In this document: piece after piece, positions 15,307-22,337 of the stretch
Layout: the number at the start of each line of letters is the position of its first letter
Numbering within the stretch: position 1 is the first letter of the stretch
Source: an uncultured Oscillibacter sp.
GTDB taxonomy: Bacteria; Bacillota; Clostridia; Oscillospirales; Oscillospiraceae
Assembly (NCBI GenBank): GCA_945868085.1
Contig: CAMBKF010000018.1
Span: 1-39,491 of the forward strand
Direction of reading: 5' to 3'
DNA: 39,491 nucleotides
Made by a program: the position numbers and the translations under genes
Notes under the pieces: generated by a model
Database searches by the model: none
Seen by the model: the letters and a program-made list of their open reading frames with translations, nothing else
What the model was told of the DNA's origin: nothing

Positions 15307-16709
15307 ACCGTCACCTCCGGCTCTGCCTGGGGAAACGACACGGTGAACACGGTGCCGCCGCCTGTCCGGGGCGCGACGCGGATCTCGCCGCCCCGGCGCT
15401 GCACCGTGTCGCCCACGATGCTCAGACCCAGGCCCGTGCCGCCGATCTGACGGGAGCGGGCCTTATCCACCCGGTAAAAGCGCTCAAAAATATGGGGCAT
15501 ATCCTCCGGCGGGATGCCGATGCCGTTATCCGACACGGTGAGCACCACCCGGCCCCCTTCCACGGAAACGGACGCATGGACAAAACCGCCGGGGGCGGTA
15601 TACTTCACGCCGTTTTCCATGAGATTATACAGGATCTGATGGATGTCCCCCTCCGTGGCCAGCACGGCGGCGGTCTCATCCGCCCGGCAGGTCAGCTCGA
15701 TCTCCCGCTGCCGGGCCACCGGCTGCAGCATGCGGGCTGCGCGCTCCAGAACTGGCTTCACCGCCACACACACAGCCGGTTCTACAGCGCCGCTGTCCAG
15801 CCGCGTCAGGCGCAGCAGATCCTCGGTAATGCGCTCCAGGCGGCTGGCCTCAGAGCCGATGTCCGCGACAAATTCCCGGGTAGTGGCAGGGTCGATATTC
15901 TCCGTCTGGAGTATGGAATCCGTCAGCAGCTTGATGCCTGCCAGGGGCGTTTTCATCTCGTGGGAGGCATCGGACACGAAGCGGCGCCGGGCCTCCTCCG
16001 TGGTCTGCAGGCGGTCGGTGAGGCTGTTGAACTCGGCGGCGATCTGGCCGATCTCGTCGGTGCCCTTAATCTGGGCGCGGTGGCTGTAGGACCCTTCCCG
16101 TACCGTGCGGATGGCCTGGAGCAGGCGGCTGATGCGCCGGCCGAACATCCGGGACAGCAGCAGGCTCACGCCCACCACCAGCACCGCCACCACTGCGGAT
16201 ATGGTAATAAGATTTTTCTGCAGGTCCTTCAGCAGCGCCCCCTGCTGGGCGTCATACTGATAAGCATAGACCGCGCCGATGATCTGGCTGCGGTACACCA
16301 CCGGGGCCGCGCCCCGGCTCAAAAATGCGCTGCCGTCATAGCCGCAGTAGAAGGCATCGTTCCCGTCCAGGGCCTGGGCGATCTCCGTATAAAAGGCGTA
16401 CTGCCCCCGGGCGTTCTCCTGCTGGCGGGTATCATAGAGCACGCGGCCCGATGTATCCGTGACCATCACCCGGCTGACGCCGGTCTCCTCCAGCCCGGAG
16501 AGAGCCTTTTCCACGCTGCCCTCCGTCAGCTCCGACAGGCCGGACAGGGCAGATTCGATGGCCTTTACACTGCCGGTGAGCAGGGTCTCCTTGGACCGGA
16601 ACACCAGGTTCTGCGACTCGATGAGCGGGTATGTATTCAGGATGACCAGAACGGCGATGATGATGGCAAAATAACTCAGCCCGATCTTAAACTGCAGACT
16701 GCTTTTCAT
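15303..16709 (-). CDS. Membrane sensor histidine kinase (HAMP, HisKA, HATPase)
   Basis: 468 residues. TM1 (about 8-28) and TM2 (about 166-186) bracket a ~135-residue extracytoplasmic domain of dCache/sCache-like appearance (GRVLYDTR...YAFYTEIA). Then come HAMP (about 187-240), HisKA with phospho-acceptor H250 in SHEMKTPL and the ATPase domain with N (MENGVKYT), G1 (DNGIGIP), F and G2 (GTGLGLSI) boxes. The ligand is unknown. It overlaps its response regulator by 23 bases and the GerMN lipoprotein by 4. The operon order regulator-kinase-lipoprotein recalls MtrA-MtrB-LpqB, where the lipoprotein modulates the kinase. Confidence 0.93.
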   Translation of the reverse strand: MKSSLQFKIGLSYFAIIIAVLVILNTYPLIESQNLVFRSKETLLTGSVKAIESALSGLSELTEGSVEKALSGLEETGVSRVMVTDTSGRVLYDTRQQENARGQYAFYTEIAQALDGNDAFYCGYDGSAFLSRGAAPVVYRSQIIGAVYAYQYDAQQGALLKDLQKNLITISAVVAVLVVGVSLLLSRMFGRRISRLLQAIRTVREGSYSHRAQIKGTDEIGQIAAEFNSLTDRLQTTEEARRRFVSDASHEMKTPLAGIKLLTDSILQTENIDPATTREFVADIGSEASRLERITEDLLRLTRLDSGAVEPAVCVAVKPVLERAARMLQPVARQREIELTCRADETAAVLATEGDIHQILYNLMENGVKYTAPGGFVHASVSVEGGRVVLTVSDNGIGIPPEDMPHIFERFYRVDKARSRQIGGTGLGLSIVGDTVQRRGGEIRVAPRTGGGTVFTVSFPQAEPEVTV

Positions 16710-17388
16710 CTTGAAAATAGTACCCTACCCCCCATTTTGTGAGTATATACTGCGGCTGGGCCGGGTCCGGCTCCAGCTTCTCCCGCAGGCGGCGGATATG
16801 CACGTCCACCGTGCGGTAATCCCCGGCATAGGTATAGCCCCACACCTGGTCCATGAGCTTTTCCCGGCTGAACACATGGCGGGGATTCTTCATGAGCACC
16901 TCCAGCAGGTCGTACTCTTTGGCCGTCAGGTCCACCACCCGGCCGCCGCACAGGGCCACCCGCTGCCCCATATCCAGCACGAAATCGCCGCAGGAAAGGC
17001 GATTGCTCTCCTGTTCCCGGCGGCGGGCGCCGGTGCTGCGCCGCAGCAGCGCACGGATCCGGGCCTTCAGCTCCATGATATTAAAGGGCTTGGTCACATA
17101 ATCGTCCGCGCCGCAGGCAAAGCCCATGATCTTGTCGCTGTCCTCACTCCTGGCCGTGAGCATAATGATCGGCACGTCCGAAAAGGTACGGATCTCCATG
17201 CAGGCCTCGCTGCCGGACTTGCCGGGCATCATCCAGTCCAGAATGATGAGGTCAAAGTCCTCCCGCCGGGCCAGGTCCACGGCGGTGACGCCGTCATAGG
17301 CGGCCTCCACCTCGTATCCCTCGTTCTGCAGGTTAAAGGTGATCCCCTTTACAAGCAATTTTTCATCGTCTACTACCAATATTTTCAT
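16687..17388 (-). CDS. OmpR/PhoB-family response regulator
   Basis: 233 residues. The receiver domain (1-115) has acidic pocket D7-D8, phospho-acceptor D51 in ILDWMMPG and K100 in VTKPFN. The C-terminal winged helix (about 130-228) shows the EYDLLEVLMKNPRHVFSREK and RTVDVHIRRLREKLE signatures. It should bind direct-repeat DNA when phosphorylated by the kinase encoded just downstream (23-base overlap). The upstream comEA-like gene overlaps by four bases. Targets are unknown. Confidence 0.94.
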   Translation of the reverse strand: MKILVVDDEKLLVKGITFNLQNEGYEVEAAYDGVTAVDLARREDFDLIILDWMMPGKSGSEACMEIRTFSDVPIIMLTARSEDSDKIMGFACGADDYVTKPFNIMELKARIRALLRRSTGARRREQESNRLSCGDFVLDMGQRVALCGGRVVDLTAKEYDLLEVLMKNPRHVFSREKLMDQVWGYTYAGDYRTVDVHIRRLREKLEPDPAQPQYILTKWGVGYYFQDEKQSAV

Positions 17389-17744
17389 TTCTTATCCTCC
17401 GTGCAGACAAGATAGCGTATGTTCTCGATCAGGCTCGGGCCGATGCCCTTGACATTGTCCAGCTCGTCGACGGTCTGAAAGGGACCGTTCTCCTCCCGGT
17501 AGGCGATGATGCGCCGGGCCAGAGCGGGGCCGATGCCCTCCACCGCGATGAGCTCCTCCTCCGTGGCGGTGTTGATGTTCACCGGCACGATCTCCTGCTG
17601 CTGCCGGTCCTCCCGCTCTGTGGTGATCTGCCAGTCCCCCTCCCGGGTCCGGGAGGCCTTATACAGAAACATGGACACCGCAAACAGGACTGCCAACGCC
17701 AGGAGCGCTATTTCCGTTTTTGTCAAATGAATTCGTTTTTTCAC
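17385..17744 (-). CDS. ComEA-like helix-hairpin-helix protein
   Basis: 119 residues. One N-terminal membrane helix (about 11-27), a short linker and a C-terminal double helix-hairpin-helix domain (about 55-115). The latter contains VNINTATEEELIAVEGIGPALARRIIAYR and VDELDNVKGIG. This is the ComEA DNA-binding module, which captures DNA at the cell surface during natural transformation. No comEC or other competence gene is next to it. Its position as first gene of a two-component operon is unusual. The start is GTG at 17744 with AGGG about 12 bases upstream. It overlaps the regulator by four bases. Confidence 0.85.
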   Translation of the reverse strand: MKKRIHLTKTEIALLALAVLFAVSMFLYKASRTREGDWQITTEREDRQQQEIVPVNINTATEEELIAVEGIGPALARRIIAYREENGPFQTVDELDNVKGIGPSLIENIRYLVCTEDKK

Positions 17745-17840
17745 TGTTGACTACACCCTATTTTGTGTTTATAATTTGATAAAAAGACCGACATTTGCGT
17801 TTGGGATATTTTATTATAACATAATCGGAGTTAAACGACC
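17745..17840. other. Divergent intergenic region between comEA-like and DD-carboxypeptidase genes
   Basis: 96 AT-rich bases between two divergent starts, so both promoters should lie here. Candidates are TATAAC at 17815-17820 on the plus strand and TATAAA (17768-17773) on the minus strand. Neither has a convincing -35 at 17 bases, so I do not call either one. Confidence 0.4.
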
Positions 17841-19202
17841 ATGAAAATTCGCCGCTTTTTTTCAGTTTTTTTGCTGTCCGTCCTTTTGGCAGGCCTCTTT
17901 CTGACCCCCACAGCCTATGCGCTGGAGGAGCCGGTTCTGGACGCCCGGAACGCCCTGCTCATGGACGAGACCAACGGGCGGATGCTCTACGGTAAGGCGG
18001 AAAAAGAAAAGGCCTACCCCGCCAGCATCACCAAGATCATGACCGCGCTGCTGGTGCTGGAGGCCATGGACCGGGGGGACCTGTCTGCCTCCCAGCCCAT
18101 CACCGCCTCCTATGAAGCGGCCAACAGCATTGACGAGGACAGCAGCACCGCCGGCATCGAGGAGGGCGAAGTGCTGACTGTGGAGCAGCTTCTCTACTGC
18201 CTGCTCGTGGTTTCCGCCAACGAGGCCGCCAACATCCTGGCCGAGGCGGTATCCGGCTCCGTTACGGACTTTGTGGCGCTGATGAATCAGCGGGCCACGG
18301 AGCTGGGCTGCGAGGGGACCCATTTCGCCAACACCAACGGCCTGCCCGATCCCAACCACTATACCACCGCCTGGGACATCTATCTCATCGCCCGGGAGGC
18401 TATGAAGTACGACCTGTTCATGACCATCTGCGGCAGCAAGTCCTACGAGGTCCCCGCTACCAACAAATCCGATGTGCGGGAGCTGCACTCCACCAACGCC
18501 CTCATCTCCAACTGGCGTATGCTGGGCTACCTGTATGACTATGCCGATGGGCTGAAGACCGGCTTTACCGACGAGGCCGGCTACTGCCTGGTGGCCTCTG
18601 CCCTGAAGGACGGGCGGCGGTTCATCTCCGTGGTCCTGGGCAGCGATACAAAGGAGATCGGCGGTGAAACAAAGATCATGAGCTTTGTGGACTCTGCCAC
18701 GCTGCTGGACTGGGGCTACAACAGCTTCACTACGCAGACCGTGTTCACCAAGGACGATCTGATCCAGGAGATCCCCGTGTCCCTGAGCAAGCAGGCCAGC
18801 GCCGTTCTGGTCCACCCGGCCGAGAATGTGGAGGTGCTGCTGCCCAGCGACGTCACCCCCGATATGCTGGAGCGGAAGGTCACCGTTTACGGCGGCACTG
18901 CCCTGGCTCCTATTGAGGCCGAGCAGGAAGTGGGCGAAATGACCCTGTCCTATGACGGATATGATTATGCCACCTTCAAGCTCCTGGCTGCGGACAGCGT
19001 AAGCGTGAATCGATTCCTGCAGGGGAAATATTACATCTCCTGGTTCTTCTCCAAGACGCTGGTAAAGATCCTCCTGGTGGTGGTGATCCTGCTGGTGATA
19101 CTGATCGTGATCTGGGCGAAAAAGGTCCGGCCCCAGAACCGCTACGGGTCCCGGCGAAGCAGAAGCAAGGGCTTCCGCAATTACCGCGGCAGACGCAGAT
19201 AA
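17841..19202 (+). CDS. D-alanyl-D-alanine carboxypeptidase (PBP5-like, C-terminal membrane anchor)
   Basis: 453 residues. A signal peptide (about 1-28, ending TAYA) precedes the peptidase with SxxK at S62-K65 (SITK), SAN at 125-127 and KTG at 239-241. A PBP5-type C-terminal beta domain (about 300-385) is present, then a membrane helix (about 408-431) and a very basic tail (KKVRPQNRYGSRRSRSKGFRN). It removes terminal D-Ala from peptidoglycan pentapeptide. A transmembrane anchor with an arginine-rich end replaces the usual amphipathic helix of PBP5/DacA. This second carboxypeptidase in the window is longer than the one at 5617 and likely vegetative. CGGAG lies about ten bases before the ATG. 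Confidence 0.92.
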   Translation: MKIRRFFSVFLLSVLLAGLFLTPTAYALEEPVLDARNALLMDETNGRMLYGKAEKEKAYPASITKIMTALLVLEAMDRGDLSASQPITASYEAANSIDEDSSTAGIEEGEVLTVEQLLYCLLVVSANEAANILAEAVSGSVTDFVALMNQRATELGCEGTHFANTNGLPDPNHYTTAWDIYLIAREAMKYDLFMTICGSKSYEVPATNKSDVRELHSTNALISNWRMLGYLYDYADGLKTGFTDEAGYCLVASALKDGRRFISVVLGSDTKEIGGETKIMSFVDSATLLDWGYNSFTTQTVFTKDDLIQEIPVSLSKQASAVLVHPAENVEVLLPSDVTPDMLERKVTVYGGTALAPIEAEQEVGEMTLSYDGYDYATFKLLAADSVSVNRFLQGKYYISWFFSKTLVKILLVVVILLVILIVIWAKKVRPQNRYGSRRSRSKGFRNYRGRRR

Positions 19203-19211
19203 AATAAAAAC

Positions 19212-19246
19212 ACAAGGCAGACGCAAATAAAGCGTCTGCCTTGTTT
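19212..19246 (+). terminator. Terminator of the DD-carboxypeptidase gene
   Basis: A 13-bp stem (19212-19224 with 19232-19244) and an AAATAAA loop, followed by TT. Confidence 0.8.
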
Positions 19247-19521
19247 ACCATCGATTAACAAGGGCAAATACGCCTGCCAGCGCGTCTTTGCGGTGATTTT
19301 TATCCTTCTCACCTTGGCGGGCGCCAGCCCGCCTGCGGCTTGAAAGCCAAAAATCCCTCGAAAATCCATCGCTGGCAGGTTCGAAGCAGTTTTGCTGCAC
19401 AGAAATGTGTCCAGACAAGGAAGGCCCCACAGGGAATACTTGCCGTATTTCCAAGGGGCATGGCGCGGTATGGGCGCATTTCTGTCCGGCAAAACCGTAT
19501 CTGCCCTTGTCAATCGATGGT
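19247..19521. repeat. 275-bp non-coding element with 26-bp imperfect inverted ends
   Basis: The left end 19247-19272 and the right end 19496-19521 are inverted copies with 24 of 26 positions matching (ACCATCGATT... against ...AATCGATGGT). Inside, CCTGCCAGCG near 19273 recurs inverted as CGCTGGCAGG near 19371, and a GC-rich hairpin lies near 19316-19332. No credible reading frame covers it. It fills the gap between a terminator and the ribosome site of the RluA gene. It may be a small non-autonomous mobile element or a long folded leader RNA. I see no flanking target duplication. Confidence 0.6.
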
Positions 19522-19535
19522 AGAAAGGACACATC

Positions 19536-20216
19536 ATGCCCCACGACGACTTGACTATCGTATATGAGGACCGCAGCCTGCTGCTGTGCGTGAAGCCGGT
19601 GGGCGTCCTCTCCGAGGACAGCGAAAGCGGCGCCTCCATGCCCCGGCTCCTGCGGCAGCACTATGCCGCGCTGCATCAGCCGGACTATATCGCCACCGTA
19701 CACCGCCTGGACAAGATCACCGGCGGACTGATGCTCTTTTCCCGGCAGAAGGCCGTCACCGGCCGGCTTATTGCCGCTGTGGCAGAGCATCGGGTGGAAA
19801 AGGAATATCTGGCCGTCCTCCGGGGGCATCCGACCGAAAATGAGGCGGAACTGACGGACCTGCTGTTCCGGGACGCAGCGAAGAACAAAAGCTATGTGGT
19901 CAAGCGGATGCGCAAGGGCGTGCGGGAGGCAAAGCTTTCGTACCGCGTGCTGGCTGAAACCGACGAGCTGACCCTGGTGCGGGTGCGGCTCTACACCGGG
20001 CGCACCCATCAGATCCGGGTGCAGTTCTCCTCCCGGGGGCTGCCGCTGCTGGGCGATATACGCTACGGCAGCAAGGACGCAAACTGCTCGGCCGCCCTGT
20101 GGTCCTATCGGTTGGCGCTGACCCACCCCGTCACCGGAGAGAGGATCGACGTCACCCAGCCGCCGCCGAAGCAATACCCTTGGGACCTGTTCGACTGTGA
20201 CGAGCTGAAGGGATAA
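19536..20216 (+). CDS. RluA-family pseudouridine synthase
   Basis: 226 residues. It carries the RluA catalytic motif HRLDKITGGLMLFSR (catalytic D near residue 53), the KEYLAVLRG strand and the GRTHQIRVQFSSRGLPLLGD motif. There is no S4 domain at the N-terminus, so it belongs to the short group. It should isomerise uridine in rRNA or tRNA, but the target site is not readable. The ribosome site GAAAGGA follows directly after the 275-bp inverted-end element, so the element forms its leader or promoter region. A strong terminator overlaps its stop. Confidence 0.9.
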   Translation: MPHDDLTIVYEDRSLLLCVKPVGVLSEDSESGASMPRLLRQHYAALHQPDYIATVHRLDKITGGLMLFSRQKAVTGRLIAAVAEHRVEKEYLAVLRGHPTENEAELTDLLFRDAAKNKSYVVKRMRKGVREAKLSYRVLAETDELTLVRVRLYTGRTHQIRVQFSSRGLPLLGDIRYGSKDANCSAALWSYRLALTHPVTGERIDVTQPPPKQYPWDLFDCDELKG

Positions 20217-20257
20217 AAAAGCTCTCAAAGCGCAAATGCGCTTTGAGAGCTTTTTTT
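20215..20257. terminator. Bidirectional terminator
   Basis: A 14-bp stem (20221-20234 with 20237-20250), two-base loop, six A before and seven T after. It overlaps the stop codons of both convergent genes, the RluA-family gene and gerQ. Confidence 0.9.
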
Positions 20258-20741
20258 ACCAGCCCTGGAAGGCGTCCCGGCGGCGATAACCGGCGCAGGT
20301 TGACTGATCCTCGTGGAACTCTACAAACTTCAGTGCGTAAATATCTCCGCTGACAAAGCGGTTCTGATCCGGCTGGTAGATCACCAAATAGTCATTGCCG
20401 ACGCTGGCCAGGATCCCCTCCCATTGTATGGCCTGCTGGGTGCCCATGAGGAAGCTGGCCACGATATAGTACCCCAGGTTCCGGGCCAGCAGACCCCGGA
20501 TGGAGCTGTTGGTCACATCCCGGGTGCCGGTGGGGTTCTCCACGGTTTCGATCCCCTCCTGCTGAAGCATCATGTGCTCCGGCCGCTGGGGGATCAGGGC
20601 CATGTTGCTCTGGTCCGTCTGCATGGGGGTCAGGCCGCTCTGCATGGGCGTAGAGCCCCCCTGGATGGGGCTCATGCTCCCCTGCATGGTGTTCATGCCG
20701 GACGGAACTCCGTCTTGTAGATCCGTATGTAATTGCAGCAT
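20256..20741 (-). CDS. gerQ: GerQ-like spore coat protein
   Basis: 161 residues. A low-complexity N-terminal third rich in M, Q, G and S (repeats such as GGSTPMQSG and LTPMQTDQ) leads to a conserved C-terminal domain of about 75 residues (NLGYYIVASFL...EGILASVGNDYLVIYQ...DIYALKFVEF). That domain resembles GerQ (YwdL). In Bacillus GerQ is a cross-linked coat protein required to place CwlJ in the spore coat. Here it lies 14 bases downstream of the cwlJ-like gene, which strongly supports the assignment. The ATG at 20741 has GAGG eight bases upstream. The glutamine-rich N-terminus would suit transglutaminase cross-linking, an inference. Confidence 0.82.
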   Translation of the reverse strand: MLQLHTDLQDGVPSGMNTMQGSMSPIQGGSTPMQSGLTPMQTDQSNMALIPQRPEHMMLQQEGIETVENPTGTRDVTNSSIRGLLARNLGYYIVASFLMGTQQAIQWEGILASVGNDYLVIYQPDQNRFVSGDIYALKFVEFHEDQSTCAGYRRRDAFQGW

Positions 20742-20755
20742 ACATCACACCTCAC

Positions 20756-21196
20756 TCAAGTTTCATAATACGCATCCGTCGGGACATAGAAGCAATGCTG
20801 CCCGATCTTCTCCACGAACTGCCCTACCTGGGAGGGAAAATAGCTCCGGCAGGGCTTATCGTAGGGGTTATAAAACCACAGGGCATCCCCCACAATAGGC
20901 AGGCGGTTGCCCGCTATGGCCCAGTCCGCTATGTCGTAATTTTCCTGCGTGGGCCGCATATTGTAGATGTTCTGGGGGTTATACACACCGGCGATATTCT
21001 CCGCCAGGCAGGTAAACTGCCCGGGCTGGAAAATGATGTTATACAGATCCCCCTGGCCCAGTCTGTCGTACTCCCCGCCGACGACGTTTACCCGGTTCAT
21101 CACCACGCCGGCCACCGCTTTCATTCCGTTTTCTCCTTCGCCTCCCGCCTCACACTGAATGAGCCGGGCCAGCAGCTCTCGCTCATCATAGGCCAT
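20756..21196 (-). CDS. cwlJ: CwlJ-like spore cortex-lytic hydrolase
   Basis: 146 residues of the Hydrolase_2 (SleB/CwlJ) domain with catalytic glutamate in LARLIQCEAGGEG, the MNRVNV segment, ALWFYNP and the C-terminal KIGQHCFYVPT. It lacks a signal peptide and peptidoglycan-binding domain, as in CwlJ (142 residues in Bacillus) and unlike SleB. It degrades cortex during germination. The open frame extends to 21424, but those ~76 residues are read from the repeat element and terminator. The ATG at 21196 (GGGAG upstream) matches the CwlJ start. A start at 21223 would lie inside the proposed promoter. Coupled with gerQ downstream. Confidence 0.88.
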   Translation of the reverse strand: MAYDERELLARLIQCEAGGEGENGMKAVAGVVMNRVNVVGGEYDRLGQGDLYNIIFQPGQFTCLAENIAGVYNPQNIYNMRPTQENYDIADWAIAGNRLPIVGDALWFYNPYDKPCRSYFPSQVGQFVEKIGQHCFYVPTDAYYET

Positions 21197-21220
21197 CGCT
21201 CTCACGCTCCCGTTGCTCTC

Positions 21221-21248
21221 CATACTATGCGTGGGGGATGGCGGGGGT
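21221..21248 (-). promoter_or_regulatory. Candidate mother-cell (sigma-K/E) promoter of cwlJ-gerQ
   Basis: On the minus strand AC (21247-21248) is followed after 17 bases by CATAGTATG (21221-21229). This is close to the sigma-K pattern AC-N16/17-CATAnnnTA and to the sigma-E -10 CATAnnnT. It lies between the terminator copy at 21253 and the cwlJ start, fitting mother-cell expression of coat genes. The motifs are short, so chance is possible. Confidence 0.4.
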
Positions 21249-21252
21249 GAAA

Positions 21253-21279
21253 AAAGCCGCGGAGGTTTCTCCGCGGCTT
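21253..21279 (-). terminator. Terminator hairpin, inner copy of a 27-bp direct repeat
   Basis: An 11-bp stem (21254-21264 with 21269-21279), with TTTTTT following on the minus strand. The 27 bases are identical to 21473-21499, on the other side of the multi-hairpin element. Confidence 0.8.
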
Positions 21280-21472
21280 GAAATTGCCGAAAAAACATGT
21301 TTTTTCGGCAAAAGGCTTGCAGTCCGCTACGCGCATAATTTTGCCGCGCAGCGGCAAAATTCCACACTTGCAGACTGAGCGGTATTTTTCCCCACGCACA
21401 TGTCGCGGTGAAAAATGATCTCAATTTTTCGCGCCTGCGGACGCGAACTCTGCGAGGCTTTTAAGCCGTAAG
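21280..21472 (+). mobile_element. 193-bp multi-hairpin element, copy A
   Basis: Non-coding segment with a homologue at 28559-28751 in inverse orientation. In order it has: a hairpin near 21285-21306 (GCCGAAAAAA...TTTTTTCGGC), a CAGTCCGC/GCAGACTG outer stem enclosing a TTTTGCCGC/GCGGCAAAA hairpin, a conserved block CCCCACGCACATGTCGCGG, a TTCGCG/CGCGAA hairpin, and the end block CTCTGCGAGGCTT. It is bracketed by two identical 27-bp terminator hairpins. Stems persist between the copies while their sequences differ. Frames across it (such as the false N-terminus of cwlJ) are read-through artefacts. The mobile nature is inferred. Confidence 0.65.
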
Positions 21473-21499
21473 AAAGCCGCGGAGGTTTCTCCGCGGCTT
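21473..21499 (-). terminator. Terminator hairpin of the TSCPD gene, outer copy of the 27-bp direct repeat
   Basis: A 12-bp stem (21473-21484 with 21489-21500) about 16 bases after the TSCPD stop on the minus strand, followed by TTTCTT-like sequence. Identical to 21253-21279. Confidence 0.75.
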
Positions 21500-21515
21500 T
21501 CTATGTTTTGATTGC

Positions 21516-21770
21516 TTATTCGCCTTTTGCCAGGGCCTGCTCCAGGGCGATGGATAACTGGTCCGGGCAGGAGCTGGGCTTGCCGCCGCAGCGGATGCCT
21601 TTCATCCGCTCAATGGCTTCCCGGGCGGGCATTCCGATAACCAGGCGGGAAATGCCCTGCAGATTCCCGTTGCAGCCGCCCTCCACCCGCACGTCGCGGA
21701 TGATGCCGTCCTCCAGCTGCACGGTCATCTTTCGGGAGCAAACGCCCCGAGGCTGATAGGTGTATGTCAT
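21516..21770 (-). CDS. TSCPD-domain protein (TIGR03905-like)
   Basis: 84 residues. The small protein carries C11, C33, C62 and C68, with GVCSRKM near the start, EGGCNGNLQGISRL and the closing KPSSCPDQLSIALEQAL that names the TSCPD domain. The same domain occurs at the end of class II ribonucleotide reductases; the stand-alone form is of unknown function and may bind metal. It begins 23 bases after the exporter-like gene and probably shares its transcript. Its terminator was duplicated by the adjacent multi-hairpin element. Confidence 0.85.
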   Translation of the reverse strand: MTYTYQPRGVCSRKMTVQLEDGIIRDVRVEGGCNGNLQGISRLVIGMPAREAIERMKGIRCGGKPSSCPDQLSIALEQALAKGE

Positions 21771-21793
21771 ATGCAGTCCTCCTCTTGTTCAAA

Positions 21794-22273
21794 TCAAGCC
21801 GCAGCCGCCGTGAAGATGCCCACGCCCAAAAGGGACAGGGCGCCCATGATGAGCCCCGCCAGCAGCACACCGCCCATGCAGGCCAGCACGCTCTTCTTAA
21901 AGCCCATGTCCAGAATACTGGCCGCCAAGGTGCCCGTCCAGGCACCGGTGCCGGGCAGCGGGATGCCCACGAACAGCAGCAGCGCCCAAAACAGGCCGCG
22001 GCCTGCCTTCTTCTGGAGCTTTTGGCCGCCCTTTTCGCCCTTTTGCAGGCACCAGGTGAAAAATTTGCCGATATATTTCTTATCGCAGCCCCAGACCAGG
22101 ACCTTGCGGGCGAAGAAATAAATGACAGGTACCGGCAGCATATTGCCCACGATGGCGATGCAGTAGGTCAGCCACAGGGGCAGACCGAAGGCAACGCCAT
22201 AGGGGATCGCACCGCGCAGCTCTATCAGCGGCACCATGGACACTCCGAACACGATCAAACAATGCTTCAGCAT
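21794..22273 (-). CDS. Small multidrug-export family membrane protein (COG2426)
   Basis: 159 residues with about four or five membrane helices. It shows the family features IELRGAIPYGVAFGLP near the N-terminus and GIPLPGTGAWTGTLAA in the middle, both proline- and glycine-rich re-entrant-like segments. The family is labelled small multidrug export protein but transport has hardly been tested; it resembles DedA/VTT-like folds. The ATG at 22273 has AGGAG ten bases upstream and is preferred over a frame extension to 22303. Confidence 0.82.
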   Translation of the reverse strand: MLKHCLIVFGVSMVPLIELRGAIPYGVAFGLPLWLTYCIAIVGNMLPVPVIYFFARKVLVWGCDKKYIGKFFTWCLQKGEKGGQKLQKKAGRGLFWALLLFVGIPLPGTGAWTGTLAASILDMGFKKSVLACMGGVLLAGLIMGALSLLGVGIFTAAAA

Positions 22274-22337
22274 GGGATATTGGCTCCTAACTTTAGTATG
22301 CACATATTATACACACTTTTACGGGCGTTTACAAGAC

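Noticed and set aside
19372-19400. GGTTCGAA resembling a tRNA T-loop in the 275-bp element
   Set aside because: No matching acceptor, D or anticodon arms around it and no CCA-proximal stem.
21197-21424. N-terminal extension of the cwlJ frame
   Set aside because: These 76 codons are read from the multi-hairpin element and terminator. A similar string appears when copy B is translated, so it reflects the repeat, not a protein domain.
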